Below, piece after piece: positions 1 to 18,312 of a stretch of DNA of 64,000 bases. The number at the start of each line of letters is the position of its first letter. Within the stretch, counting starts at the first letter, position 1. The notes under the pieces are model-generated. The model searched no databases, was not told the origin of the DNA, and worked only from the letters and a program-made list of their open reading frames with translations. Location of the stretch: NCBI GenBank assembly GCA_014773175.1, contig VXCM01000919.1:17939-81938 (forward strand). Reading direction: 5' to 3'. The translations under genes and the position numbers were made by a program. Source of the stretch: Lucifuga dentata. Lineage: Eukaryota; Chordata; Actinopteri; Ophidiiformes; Bythitidae.

Positions 1-175
1 GAATTTCTCTGTAAATATCTCTCAAATAAAATTTGACCGTAATTTTTTAAAGGCTGGAAATCTTTTTTTTTTTTTGAGGTATCTAGGACCTCAAAACTCC
101 TTGAATTATGAGCATACTATTAAAAAGCTATCAGAATGCAAATCGCCATCCATGTCGGCAGGACTCGAGAAGTCA

Positions 176-7031
<6,856 letters not shown>

Positions 7032-8020
7032 GCTGGCAGGTGGTTGTACCGGTCTACCCTCCCGGGATCGTAGTTTTTTACAGTGTGCTTACTTCCCCTA
7101 GTAACCCCACAACTTCTATTCACTTGTTACACCTGTTCACAACAATGCGGTGCTGGCGTCGAGGTTCAGTCAGGCTAATTTGTTTGAAGCGGCTTCGATT
7201 CTGCAGTTAAAACTACAACATCTGGTTATTTTTGACAAGCTGCCTCCAAACTCATCTCGCTTGGCTACAGGCAACGCGCCTCACAAATCAGCTTACAGAC
7301 CATTGTAGCAAGCTACCGATAGTCTAATTTATCGTGAGGATGCCATTGACGTTAGCGAGCTTAATTCACAAAACCAGAGCTGACTGACATTAGCCCACCC
7401 TTTACAGCTAGTTTAAAGTGGAGTACTCAAACGAAAACTCTCTGTTTGGGATCAACAGATCCTGCCTGCTTAATGGTAGTGTGTACGATGTTAGCTGGCG
7501 ACGTTAGCCAGGTAACGCTAGCTAGCAGTCCTAACGAGTTAACTGGCTAGCAAGTACGCTAACTGCCTACGCTCCACATATGCAACGTTAAGCGACAATT
7601 TAAAGCAACATGGCGAGAGCCGCACACCGGTAACATTGTTTCAAAATCGCGGAACTCAAACACATAGTTTCATAAGAGACACACGCTTCAATTATGCCTC
7701 AATAATTCGCTTGCTAGCTACCGTTAGCTGCTATATCTTCCCAAGTGTTCCGCCATGTTCTGGCTCGGGGCCGCGGAGAGACCAGTCTCTCCTTACTAGT
7801 ATCGGTGCATTCCAAAAATAATGCAAATGAACAAAATGCAGTCGTATAATTTCCCCAAGGTTATGCTTTACATTATAATGTTATTTTCCATTCATTCACG
7901 ACGTCTTGCTCAAATAATTGCTAACCGCCCCCCCGTGAGTATTCAGCCATCTTGGGTCCCTTCAGAGTCAGTACGGGGTTTCCAGTACAGCAACAACAGG
8001 GCAGCCCGCCACATTTAAAG
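7032..8020. promoter_or_regulatory. ppp4r3a upstream/promoter region with GTTAGC/GCTAGC cluster
   Basis: Directly upstream of the ppp4r3a ATG. The hexamer GTTAGC or its relatives GCTAAC and GCTAGC recurs many times (about 7345, 7485, 7503, 7520, 7545 and 7710-7730), with a raised CpG count and ATGGCG/GCCATG boxes near 7610 and 7752. No TATA box is obvious on the minus strand. The 5'UTR and any non-coding first exon cannot be delimited. The regulatory role is inferred from position. Confidence 0.45.
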
Positions 8021-9243
8021 AGACAGTACACAATATGACTATTACTATTGGTAGTAGTAGTAGCAGTAAATTACAACATATAATTATATTTTATATATAT
8101 ATATTACAGTGAGGAAAAGGGTCAATGTAACTTTGTTAGGGAGTTTTATGGAACTGCACTACTCATAACTGCTTTGCATATAATTCATACTTATTACATA
8201 TGCAGCAGAACCTACCTCTTTAGCCTGTTTCTTGACAGGTCTTGTCATATGACACATATTCAGAGAAAAACAAATAATAAGAATTTATGACCTCAGAGTC
8301 TTTTATTTTAACTGGAAAATGTATCCCTAATTGTTTAAACAGCTGTGAAATCAAGAATGGAGACCAGTCGGAAACAATAGTTTGTTTACTTTAAATTAAA
8401 GGAAACAGGAAAATGTTGAAATCAGATGCCACACAAAACAATAAAAAAAAGTTACAAAAACAGCATTTCACATTGTGGCGGTAGGGAACAGAAACAGACG
8501 CAACGTGGAAAAAAATCTTCTGGACTCACTGAAATTTACTAGTAATTCTTCATTCAAAGACATGTTTGTCTGGTTTAAAAATTAATAAATCACTTCCATT
8601 CAACAGTCAACGTGTTCAAATCCTGCCCATCAAAGGTATTAAAAAAAAAAAAAAAAAACNTAAAAAAAAAAAAAAAAAACATGTGACATAACTTTTATAA
8701 AACAAAACACATTAGAGTTTTTGAAAGAAAAAAAAATCTGTGGAGCATTCCTCACAGCGATGCCTCTTTTACAGCAACGTAGTCCTTTTAATAGGCCCTT
8801 GTCATGGAAAATATTGTAATACGTATAGCAAAAAAAAAAAAAAAAAAAAAAAAGCAGATATGTGACTATTGACATTAATGATTTCATATACCATTTAGTT
8901 GTGCCAATGAGCTAATATGAACAATACCAGGGCTGTGGAACAGGAACACATAAAAGGTATACAAAAGGAATCATTAATGTTACTGGTTACACCTGCGCGC
9001 TTTGTTTTGACATGACAAAACGTTTGCTGTTAAAACGCGTTTTACACTGACTGGCAACATATGTAACAAATCACAAAGCTAATGTATGCTGCAAAGAATG
9101 CCCACAATTTCAACTACAACCCCCTCCACTCTGTCATGTGAACCCTACCCGAACGATCTGACAATGTTGTCTCTGCACACAGACCGATGTGAAAATTGGG
9201 AAATAGTGAAGTGAAATAGTGAAGTGTGAACTGCTTCCTGCCT
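8021..9243. other. Intergenic region and probable erh 3'UTR
   Basis: No coding sequence recognised. It follows the erh stop on the minus strand, so at least the right part should be 3'UTR. A minus-strand AATAAA (plus-strand TTTATT at 8302-8307) is a candidate polyadenylation signal. It contains poly-A tracts and an N join at 8660; the frame at 8639-8887 is only homopolymer translation. Confidence 0.5.
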
Positions 9244-11290
9244 TTACTTCGTCGCTTGCTGAGCCTGACGCCGCAGCAGGATATATATCTTTTCCTTGAT
9301 CCAGTCTTTGTTGTATGGCTGGTATGTCTGGGTGTCAGCCCTGTACCTGTATAAAAGGAGAATTAAACATTCACTAGAAGCGATCAACACACTCAGGTAT
9401 TATGTAATAATAATTCCTAGTAAAATCATACTTACACAAGACAGCTCAGGTCCGCCAAGTCGTCAATAAAATCAAACAACTGGCTGATGTCATAAGTGAT
9501 GGAGGGACTGTTTGGATTCATTCTCTTCAGATGTTCCTCGTACATTTTGCAAACACCTGTAAGGGAGGTGCAGGACGTGCTGAATAGAAGCAGACATTTC
9601 TGACAAAATGCATCGAAAGATTTTGTCTTATAAACACTGTTTCCTTTAATTTAAAGTAAAAAAAATCCAATCCAAAAATCATATTTTCACAATAACACAT
9701 ACCAGGACCAAATTAATTATTTTCTGTTGATCAACCAATCAATTAACTGACATCATATCATGGTCAAAGATGGAAGTGACTCTATTGGAAGTCTGTATTT
9801 TAGCAGTGCAACTCAAAGGACCATACCAATGATTTTGCATGTTCGAGCCCAATAAATACTACCCGCATACATTACATTGCTGCCAACTATTTTCTAAAAC
9901 ATAAAACTGTATTTTAGTCTTTGTGATAAAAACCTCTAATCTTTCCAAATCAAATGTTCAGGTGATACACCCACTTTCATGATTAACAATGATTCTCCTA
10001 ACACTGACGTATGACTGTAGAAGGCACAGTTTTAATTTCTCAATAAAAGCAGGGATTATAACTACATATAAACACATTTACATCTGTGTAGCTCTGTGTT
10101 GAATCAATTAAATCAAGTAACTTTGACAAAAAGTAATAACAGCTTGTGGTTCACAGCAATGGACTACCTATCTCAAGCATGTTTCAAGTCTCTACAAGTT
10201 GATTTTTTATAGCATACTGGAATGAACTGAAATCAACTGCAGTTTGGAAGATAGGAAAAACAAACTAAAATGTACTGCTGCTGCAGTAGAGTGTTTTGGA
10301 AAGTCCTTGGCAGTAACGTGTATGCAGGTCATGCTTATTGGGCTCAAACAGGCAAAATCTCGGTATGATCCTTTAAATAGAATAGTTTCAAAGTTCCAGG
10401 TTACCGTACATCTGCACTTAACATTCAATAACTGAGAAATAAAAAAGTAGCGGTATATAAATATTTATAGTTTTTGTCTTTATACACATGTAAATAACAA
10501 AACTATTCACATTATCACACACAAGTTCTAAACTTAATAACCTAAACCTCAAATAATTTATTTTAGAGTTAATGACAATACTGACTGAGATTACAATGAC
10601 AGGAAGACTTTATTATGCTGAACAACACAATCCTCATTGAGTAATAATGATAAAATAACAAATTCTGCATGACATAATTGTTTTTTTTGTTTGTTTTTTT
10701 GTACATTATTTCACCCAAGGTAAAGAACAAAGGATCATTGTGATTTATTGATAAATAAACAGTTTAAAAACAACTCACCTTCCATGCATTCGTTCACTGA
10801 CTCATAGTCAGCATATGTGCGGCCTTCAGGTCTCTTAGTTGGTTGTACGAGCAAAATAGTGTGAGACTGTAAAAACAACAATAATAATTATTACTTAAAA
10901 GTTTTTATAGTTGTAGCTCGACGTCATCAGTTATGCGACCGATACAGAGCAGAGCCATTTCCTCACAGCTACTCACTGAGGAGTATATTTAAACTTTATC
11001 TTCAGCAATAGTTTGTTGACTCAGTCGTTAAATTACTGTTAGAAATTCCATATACTTTAACTACACTATCGTAGTAAATGAATGGATATCTTGTGCCAGT
11101 CTAGATCAAATGCGATGTTTAATTAAGAGGTAACACTGGAGGTTTATGGAAAAAAATAAATGCAAATCTTCGTTTGCACAGTTGTTAAAGCTAATGCTAG
11201 TAGCCTATTTAGTTAGCTTAGCTACGGCAGCTTGAACGAAATATGTAGTTAATATCTTTAATTCATCCTGAAACAAGACGCACTTACCAT
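9244..11290 (-). CDS. erh: Enhancer of rudimentary homolog, complete, 4 exons
   Basis: Exons on the minus strand: 11290-11288 (ATG only), 10866-10779, 9556-9436, 9346-9244. All introns are GT-AG. The spliced length is 315 nt, exactly 104 aa plus TAA, the invariant family length. Translation begins [20 protein letters not shown] and ends with the conserved tail [18 protein letters not shown]; compared with the mammalian protein I see only conservative changes (e.g. IYI for IYV, ATK for AGK near the C-terminus). ERH is a small homodimeric nuclear protein with a four-stranded sheet packed on helices. It is known to bind DGCR8 in the Microprocessor and splicing/mRNA-export factors, and supports processing of suboptimal primary microRNAs. 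Intron 2 hosts a TTAA-MITE. Confidence 0.98.
9813..10376 (-). mobile_element. TTAA-MITE copy 2 (erh intron 2)
   Basis: The left tip AAAGGACCATACC is intact, but the flanking TTAA has become CTCA. The right end GGTATGATCCTTTAA is intact. Core orientation is minus (left end followed by AAAACTGTATTTTAG), so this copy is inverted relative to the one in ppp4r3a. Confidence 0.85.
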
Positions 11291-11529
11291 GTTGCTGCTT
11301 AATTGACTCTGAAATTTGTTGGAAAAGCAAAATAGCGATAAAACGTTGTTAATTTATTTCTCAATTCCCCCCCCGTGCTATGGTGCTGTTTTAGCTCAAA
11401 TTCAGGGTAAGTGAAGTAAGCCGTCTGCTTCTTCTTCTTCTTCTATTTTTTTTCTGGCAGCAAACATGAAGGTGCATAACGCCACCTACTGTACCGGAGT
11501 GTGCAGCTGCACCATATATCTTACATCAG

Positions 11530-11531
11530 TG

Positions 11532-11579
<48 letters not shown>

Positions 11580-11611
11580 TAGATGATAGTTGGAAGATAA
11601 TAATAATAATT

Positions 11612-11646
<35 letters not shown>

Positions 11647-11743
11647 CTGTATATATATATATATATTAGTACATAATATTAGTACACTACTACTACTACT
11701 ACTACTACTACTAATAATAATAATAATAATAATAATAATAGTA

Positions 11744-11776
<33 letters not shown>

Positions 11777-11817
11777 GTTGTTGTTGTTGTTATTGTTATT
11801 ATCATTATTATTATTAT
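11530..11817. repeat. Compound microsatellite (AAT)n, (TA)n, (CTA)n, (ATT)n, (GTT)n
   Basis: Consecutive perfect or near-perfect simple repeats: AAT from about 11530, TA from about 11618, CTA at about 11686-11712, AAT/ATT to about 11775, then TTG units. The long I/N-rich frames in both strands here are translations of these repeats. Confidence 0.95.
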
Positions 11818-12232
11818 TAATCTAATCTGGAACTAAGTCTTCTTCTTCTGGCAGATGGCATCCACAGTTGTGTTGCTGCCATCTTCTGGATCCGGCACAA
11901 TCCAGTTTATCAGATTCTCCTTATTAGTCCAGTTCTTTCCAGAAATTCAAACAGAAATCTCAGGCCTAGTCCAGCTCCACCACATTCCAGAATACTTTTT
12001 TTATCCCCATTCCTGACAGTCCTGCTTTCTTCATTCCTATCAACATGTCTTACATTTACATTTCATTTCTTACAATGAATTAATACATATTCAACAGTTT
12101 CAGATAATAAGCAAAAATCATACAGACCATTTGGATGTATTCCCATAATATGGAGTGTACTGTTTAATTTACTGTGTCCTATTCTTAATTGAGACATTAT
12201 TACTTGCTCTTTTCTATTATTTCTATTATTAC

Positions 12233-12234
12233 AT

Positions 12235-12300
<66 letters not shown>
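12233..12300. repeat. (GATA)n microsatellite
   Basis: About sixteen uninterrupted ATAG/GATA units. GATA repeats of this type are common in fish genomes. Confidence 0.97.
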
Positions 12301-12809
12301 CACACTGTCATCCCTTTGTTCATCAACACATACAATAGTTCATTTATCTACTTTATTAATTATCTCAGATAGTCAAACTGAGATGCTTTTCTGTGAGGAA
12401 GGTTACATGTATGAGAAAATTATTTTAATACACCTAAAAAAAAAAAAACCCAACAAAACAACAACCAAAAAAAAACAAACAAACAAACAAACAAAACAGA
12501 AAGATATATTCAGCAACAGGAAAAAAAACTCAAAGATCAAACATACAGAAAAACATCCAGGTAATATTATCAGGTAAGATTATCTAGTTTCTTCCTGTAA
12601 ATGTGAGTCATTATCATAGCAGTAAAATTTGTTATAAATGTTATGTGAATGGAAATCTGGTACAAAGCATTGCTTCACATTGCTTGAGATTGATGTGTTA
12701 TTTACACGGTCCCTGACAAAATAAATTGTGTCTATGTGTGTGTGTGCATTTGTCCTGTGAGAAAACACTGATTAATAACTTGTGCTGGAGGTATTAGATG
12801 CAAGCATGT

Positions 12810-15555
12810 TCATGCCCTCAGAGAGCTCCTGGTTGGCCTTCTCCTTGGGGTGACTCTGGTGGGGGGTGACTCTCGAGGGGCCCCCCTCACCACGCCATCG
12901 CATTTTCTCTGGCATTCCTCCAGGGAGACAAAGTTATTGGCATTGCCCTGGCAACCTCCGTACCAGAACTCGGTATATCTGTGGGTGCCAGAATCATAGT
13001 AGAAGCGGACCATCCAAGTATCACAGGGGCCGTCATCACGCTGCAGGGAGCACACGTCGCCAGTGGATGGAGGAGTAGGAGGAGGAGGAGGAGGAGGAGG
13101 AGGGTGCTGCTCCTGAGGCAGGGAGAAGGAGAGAGACGAGCAAAAGAGAGAGAATTTTGCCGTTAGTTATTATTATTCAGTAAAGCTGGTAACTTTACTT
13201 ACTCACCAGACTTTTGACTATTTCAAACTTTCAAACAGACTCCGATTCTTCGTACTGTTCGCAATTTTTGAGAAATTAGGAGTAAAATTGCATTATTTTT
13301 CACTCACCCTTCAAGCTAGAAACTTCAAACAATCTTCAAACTGTTCAGCATGATTAGCCCTTTTAGGGGACATCAGCAGAAGTTTTCTTACTTTAATATT
13401 TTTCAAAACTTTATTTTAAAGCAATTTTTCAACTTTATGTGACATTTTCAATCTTACAGCTCTTCTCACTTCCTCATAGTTTCACTTAGAAACCAATTTT
13501 AGGCCACATACTCCAAGCTAGGAACTTCAAACCAACTTCCTGACGTTCAGCTTGATGAAAACATTTCGTTTTAAAATATTGAGTTTTTATTTAAATGTTG
13601 TTTTTTTAAAAAACAAAAAAAGACTGCAGATGATGTACAAATGCTGACAGCCAGAAAAATTAAAGGTATAAAACATGGAAAGTCTAATAGGAAAAGAATA
13701 CATTTCTTACCACAGTTCTCTGGTAATCAGGACATCCAGCCCGTCCAAACCCTTGAGCTGGAGTCACTCCATCCAAACAGCAACCATACCTGAGCAGGAG
13801 ATATTTTACTTTCAGCAAGAACCACTTCATCTTCAGCTGAAAAATCAATTCAATGTATGATGTCATCTTCAATCATGACATGTATTTTAAGCCCTGCCTG
13901 GTGCGGACACAGTCCTCTTGGGGGCAACCCTCGTTCCCGTGTCCAGCAGCAGCAGTACAGCCATCGGGACAGCAGCCATATGTTGAATGTGCACATTATG
14001 GACCAATCCCTGTGAAGTTTGGTTCATTGGGAGTGTTTGGATGTGGCCTGGAAGCTAAAGTGAATAAACACAGACAGAGACACAGTCAAACAAACATACC
14101 TGAGACCTTCACAAAATATATGTTTAACTCATCGGCTGACTATATTTGGGAGTTGTTAAGTTTGGACCATTTATTTTATAGTCTAGAATTAAGAATATAG
14201 CCTCTATTAGGTAGTAAAATGAACAATTTGAGCTTTGTGTTTGGGAATGTGGGAAAAGAAAGCAGAGCAATCAGGGTCTAGAGGAGGAAAATTAAAATGC
14301 AACAGTAATTTTGTTCATTGCCTGAGGTTACATTCATCCTGTATAACTGATATCTAAGCTCAAATAACCAGTTGCACATGCATTTCTCAGATTCTTTGCT
14401 CATCTAATAAGCATATGTATATATAAAATAATTGTACATTTAGGTGCATAAAGAATAAGAATTATATAAGTTAAACAAACTTCCTCTATATATTCGACAT
14501 ACCTGAAGACAGGTCTGGAACATAAGGCACGAAACCTCTCACGATGCCTTCATGAGCTCCTGGAACTTGCACACTCAGAACAGCTAAAGACAGACAATGC
14601 TGACAATATAAAAACACATAAATGCACCAAGAAGAGCTTGAGGTGTGAGATTTGACTGACTTTGTGCTGTTGAGCAGGGCTGTATGTTGCATGCCTCCAC
14701 AGAAGAGGGTCTGCTAGCTGATCCACACCTTTCCTCTGGCTGGGGGTTCAGGTCAGTATCAAAACAGCCCACCCTCCTCTCCCTCACGCCACCGCTGCAG
14801 CTTCTAGTGCACTGAGATAGAGAGCGTAGAAATCAGAGCAGGAACATAAAGATGGACATTATTCCTTATTATTCAATATCTACGTGCTTCTGCACACCTG
14901 CAGAAATCAGCTGCAGACACAATATACAATTATATTGTTATATGCAGATGATACACAACTGTATCCAGTGTTAATGAGCTGTCTTCCATTATCTCTTGCC
15001 TATCAGATATTACATGTCGGATTGTCGGATGTTCAAAAACGTCTTCCAGCCTAATGATTCTAAGCCAGAGATCATTGTAATTATCCCTCCTGGCCTTCAC
15101 AATAACATAAACATGTCCAGTTTCAACTCATTAACAGCGTACTTTAAAACATAATCTTGGTGTAATTTTTGATACAAATCTCTCTTTCAGTGCTCAAGTT
15201 ACGATTGCAGTGCAGTCACATTTGTTTCAAATCACCAAGATAAAGTCTTTTCAGGTTCAGATTTAGGTTCAGGTTCTAGTTTATTCATCCATAAAGTGGA
15301 AATTACATTTCTCGCATCCCCTCACCGTTTGGAAAAAACTTGCCATAGTAGATAATTCGACTAAGACCAATAATTCACACTTCAAAAGAAAAAACAAACC
15401 AGTAATTCATATTAAAAACCAGCAGCGACCAAGATAAAAGGTTCTAAGATAAAATGGAACTGTAATAAAATACAGTTGTTATAATAAAAAATACAGTATG
15501 ATAAAAGTTATAAAAAGACAAATATATAGGCTATGATTCAAAAATACTGCACATG

Positions 15556-15602
<47 letters not shown>

Positions 15603-18265
15603 TGTGTGTGTACAGTATGCATACACCCACTTATCAATTACAAATGTAATACTAAAAAGGTCTCTCATTTTTCCCTTCTTTCATTTATAGAAATAGAGAA
15701 AGTTATCCCCGCTTTCATTTCCTCCAGGTTAGATTACTGTAATGCTCTTTCTTCTGATATTAGCCAAAAAAAAAAAAACCTTCACCAGCTTCAGCTAGTC
15801 CAGAATGCTGCTGCTCGGCTTTTCTCGCTGTCCTTCACTGGTTACCTGTCAGTTTTAGGATCGATTTTAAGATTTTATTGATTGTTTTTAAAGCCTTATA
15901 TAACCAGGGAGCTGCTAATATATGTGATTTTTTTTTTCCGCTGCAGTCCACAAACACTCTTTCCTGTCACTTACCAGTCCGTACTCAGTCACGTGCCAGC
16001 TGATGGACGTGTGACAGGAAGGTCTGCGGCAGGCCTGGACAGCAGGAGGTCGTACCAGCCTGCTGCAGGCACGGTCAGCCAGACGTTCCCCTCTTGGCCC
16101 CACACAGAACACCTCCCTCGTCTGGTGTCCTTCCCCACAAGTCACCGAACACTGATCAGCAAACACATAATCCACATCTGAGGGACTAATGCCACAATAA
16201 GTAGAATGACATATATATATATACTGTATATATGACCATCAATTTTATCAGCAAAGTAGAATTTTTTGTCAAATTTTTTACAGTGTGCTATTGTCTGTAC
16301 AGAGCCCTCCACAAATATGAGCTGTGAAAAAAAATGTTGTATTTATCCTCTTGATCTTTCATTCAAAGTATTACCAAAAATATAACTTTTAACTAAAGTA
16401 AAATAATTGGAAGGAAAAAGAAATTCTTGTCATGAAACAAACATTTTTCTCATTCAGCCTGGTGGTGTCTGATTGTAGTTTTGGAGACGATGTTGTCATG
16501 GAATTTCCTTCAACTTGATTTTTGTTTGTGTGTTTTTGTGTTTTTAAATGTCCTTTTTTTTTTTAAAGGATTTTTTTTTTTTTTTAAATCATTATACATG
16601 TAGTTTAATCTTGTCAGTGTTCTGTTATACTTATTTATTTTGTGCAACATGTGCAGCTTTTTGTACACTGCTGTCTTGGCCAGGTCTCCCTCACTAAAGA
16701 CATTCTGAATCTCAAGTTAACTTCCTGGTTAAAGGACCATACCGGTCATTTTGCACATGATAAGAATTTCTTTTTCCTTTCAATTATTTTACTTTAATTA
16801 AAGGTTATATATTTTTGTTAATATTCTGAATTAAAGATCAAGAGGATAAACATAAATACATTTTTTTTTCACAGCCTATTTTGCTTTTATTTACCAATAT
16901 TTGTGGAGGGCTCTGTACTGTAAACTGGCTGATGAGTATTCAATCAGTTTTATCAGTATCATTGTTTTGGTCAATTTTTTTTCAGTGTGCTAATATCTGT
17001 ATGTGAAGGTTAAATGTAAAAATGAACACTCCTGCTGTAAGATACGAACCCCGCTGAAGCTGGACACTCTGTACTCAGCAGTGCATGGGTGCATGTTGCA
17101 GGCCTGCTGGCTGGGGGGCCTCAGCAGACCCTGAGCAATGCAATAAGACTCCTCCACCAGGCGGGGGTTCAGCGGGTCCTGAAGCAAACACTCCACGCTG
17201 CGATGCTGCATGCCTCCATCGCAGGCTGCAGAGCACTCGCCATAAACACCAGTTTTGTAGATGTAGGTTCGCTTTCCTCCCAGGGGAAGGGCGACAGCAG
17301 TTTCTGGGTCATCCAGACCCAGAAACTCCCCATGAGCCAGCAGCTGCAGAGAGACAAATGATGCAGCTGTTATCAATGTGTCTGATCGACCAGAAATCAT
17401 GATTAGACAATGTGATCTGAGAAATAGGTACAGGTCAGAGATGTACGCTTTGGAACCATTTAAAGGACCATGCCGGTTATTTTGCATGTTTGAGCCCAAT
17501 AAATACTATACTACCCATTATATGACTGCAAACCATTTTCAAAAACATAAAACCATATTTTAGTTTTCCTGTTACTTTTTTCAAATCCCCTAATCTTTCA
17601 AAATCAATGTTCAGGTGATAAAACCACCTTAAAATTCAATGTTTCGCATGCTAACACTTGTGCATGATTCAATGAAAACTAAAATTGGCAAAAATGTCTT
17701 TGATTAAATGACATTAAATGTATACTGAATGTTTTGTTCTCACTCTGCAGATTCCATCCACGCAGATTTCGCTGCGGCCCACGTAGCACGGCGTCCCGTC
17801 CGTCACAGCGGGTCTGTGCCGGTAGGAGAAGGTTTCTCCTCTGGGGATGCAGTTCAGCTCGCACGGATTGGGTGCTAACAGAACAGATACAAGCAAAGAA
17901 AATAAATAAATTATTCAATTTAATTTAATAAAAAAAAAAAAAAACACCTTTAACACAATATAAATGGATCTGAGTCTATATGTCACCTTTTTCTTTTTCA
18001 AAGTTTACAGCTTGTCCATTAGATTTCCAAAGAGATGAAATCAGACATTAAGTATATATATATAAAATATAAAATTTGAAAAATCTTTGACCTCCATAAT
18101 AAGGCAGCCATGTGTAGCGTCTGCCCTGAAAGTCCATTTGGTCAAACTGGGAGCACTGTTCCTCTCTGAAATCTTTGGATCCAACCGGACATTCCTACAA
18201 TAAAAGAATTTTGAAATTATCATATCGGCAATATTGGTACATATTGTGTTTTATATATTTGTACT

Positions 18266-18312
<47 letters not shown>

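Larger units (their letters stand above)
11291..12809. other. Intergenic erh-papilin interval: erh upstream region, LINE tails and microsatellites
   Basis: The erh promoter lies just right of 11290, without TATA; GCTAATGCTAG, GTTAGCTTAGC-like boxes sit nearby at about 11190-11225 within intron 1. Next come two degraded retrotransposon tails with the CTTCTTCTTCTTC and GCCACCTACTG motifs (about 11420-11520 and 11838-12200), then microsatellites. A minus-strand AATAAA (TTTATT at 12352-12357) could serve the papilin-like gene. No Ig or PLAC exons of papilin are visible here. Confidence 0.55.

Noticed and set aside
11501..11836. Long open frames rich in N, I, Y and V on both strands
   Set aside because: They are translations of the (AAT)n/(TA)n/(ATT)n microsatellites, without gene structure.
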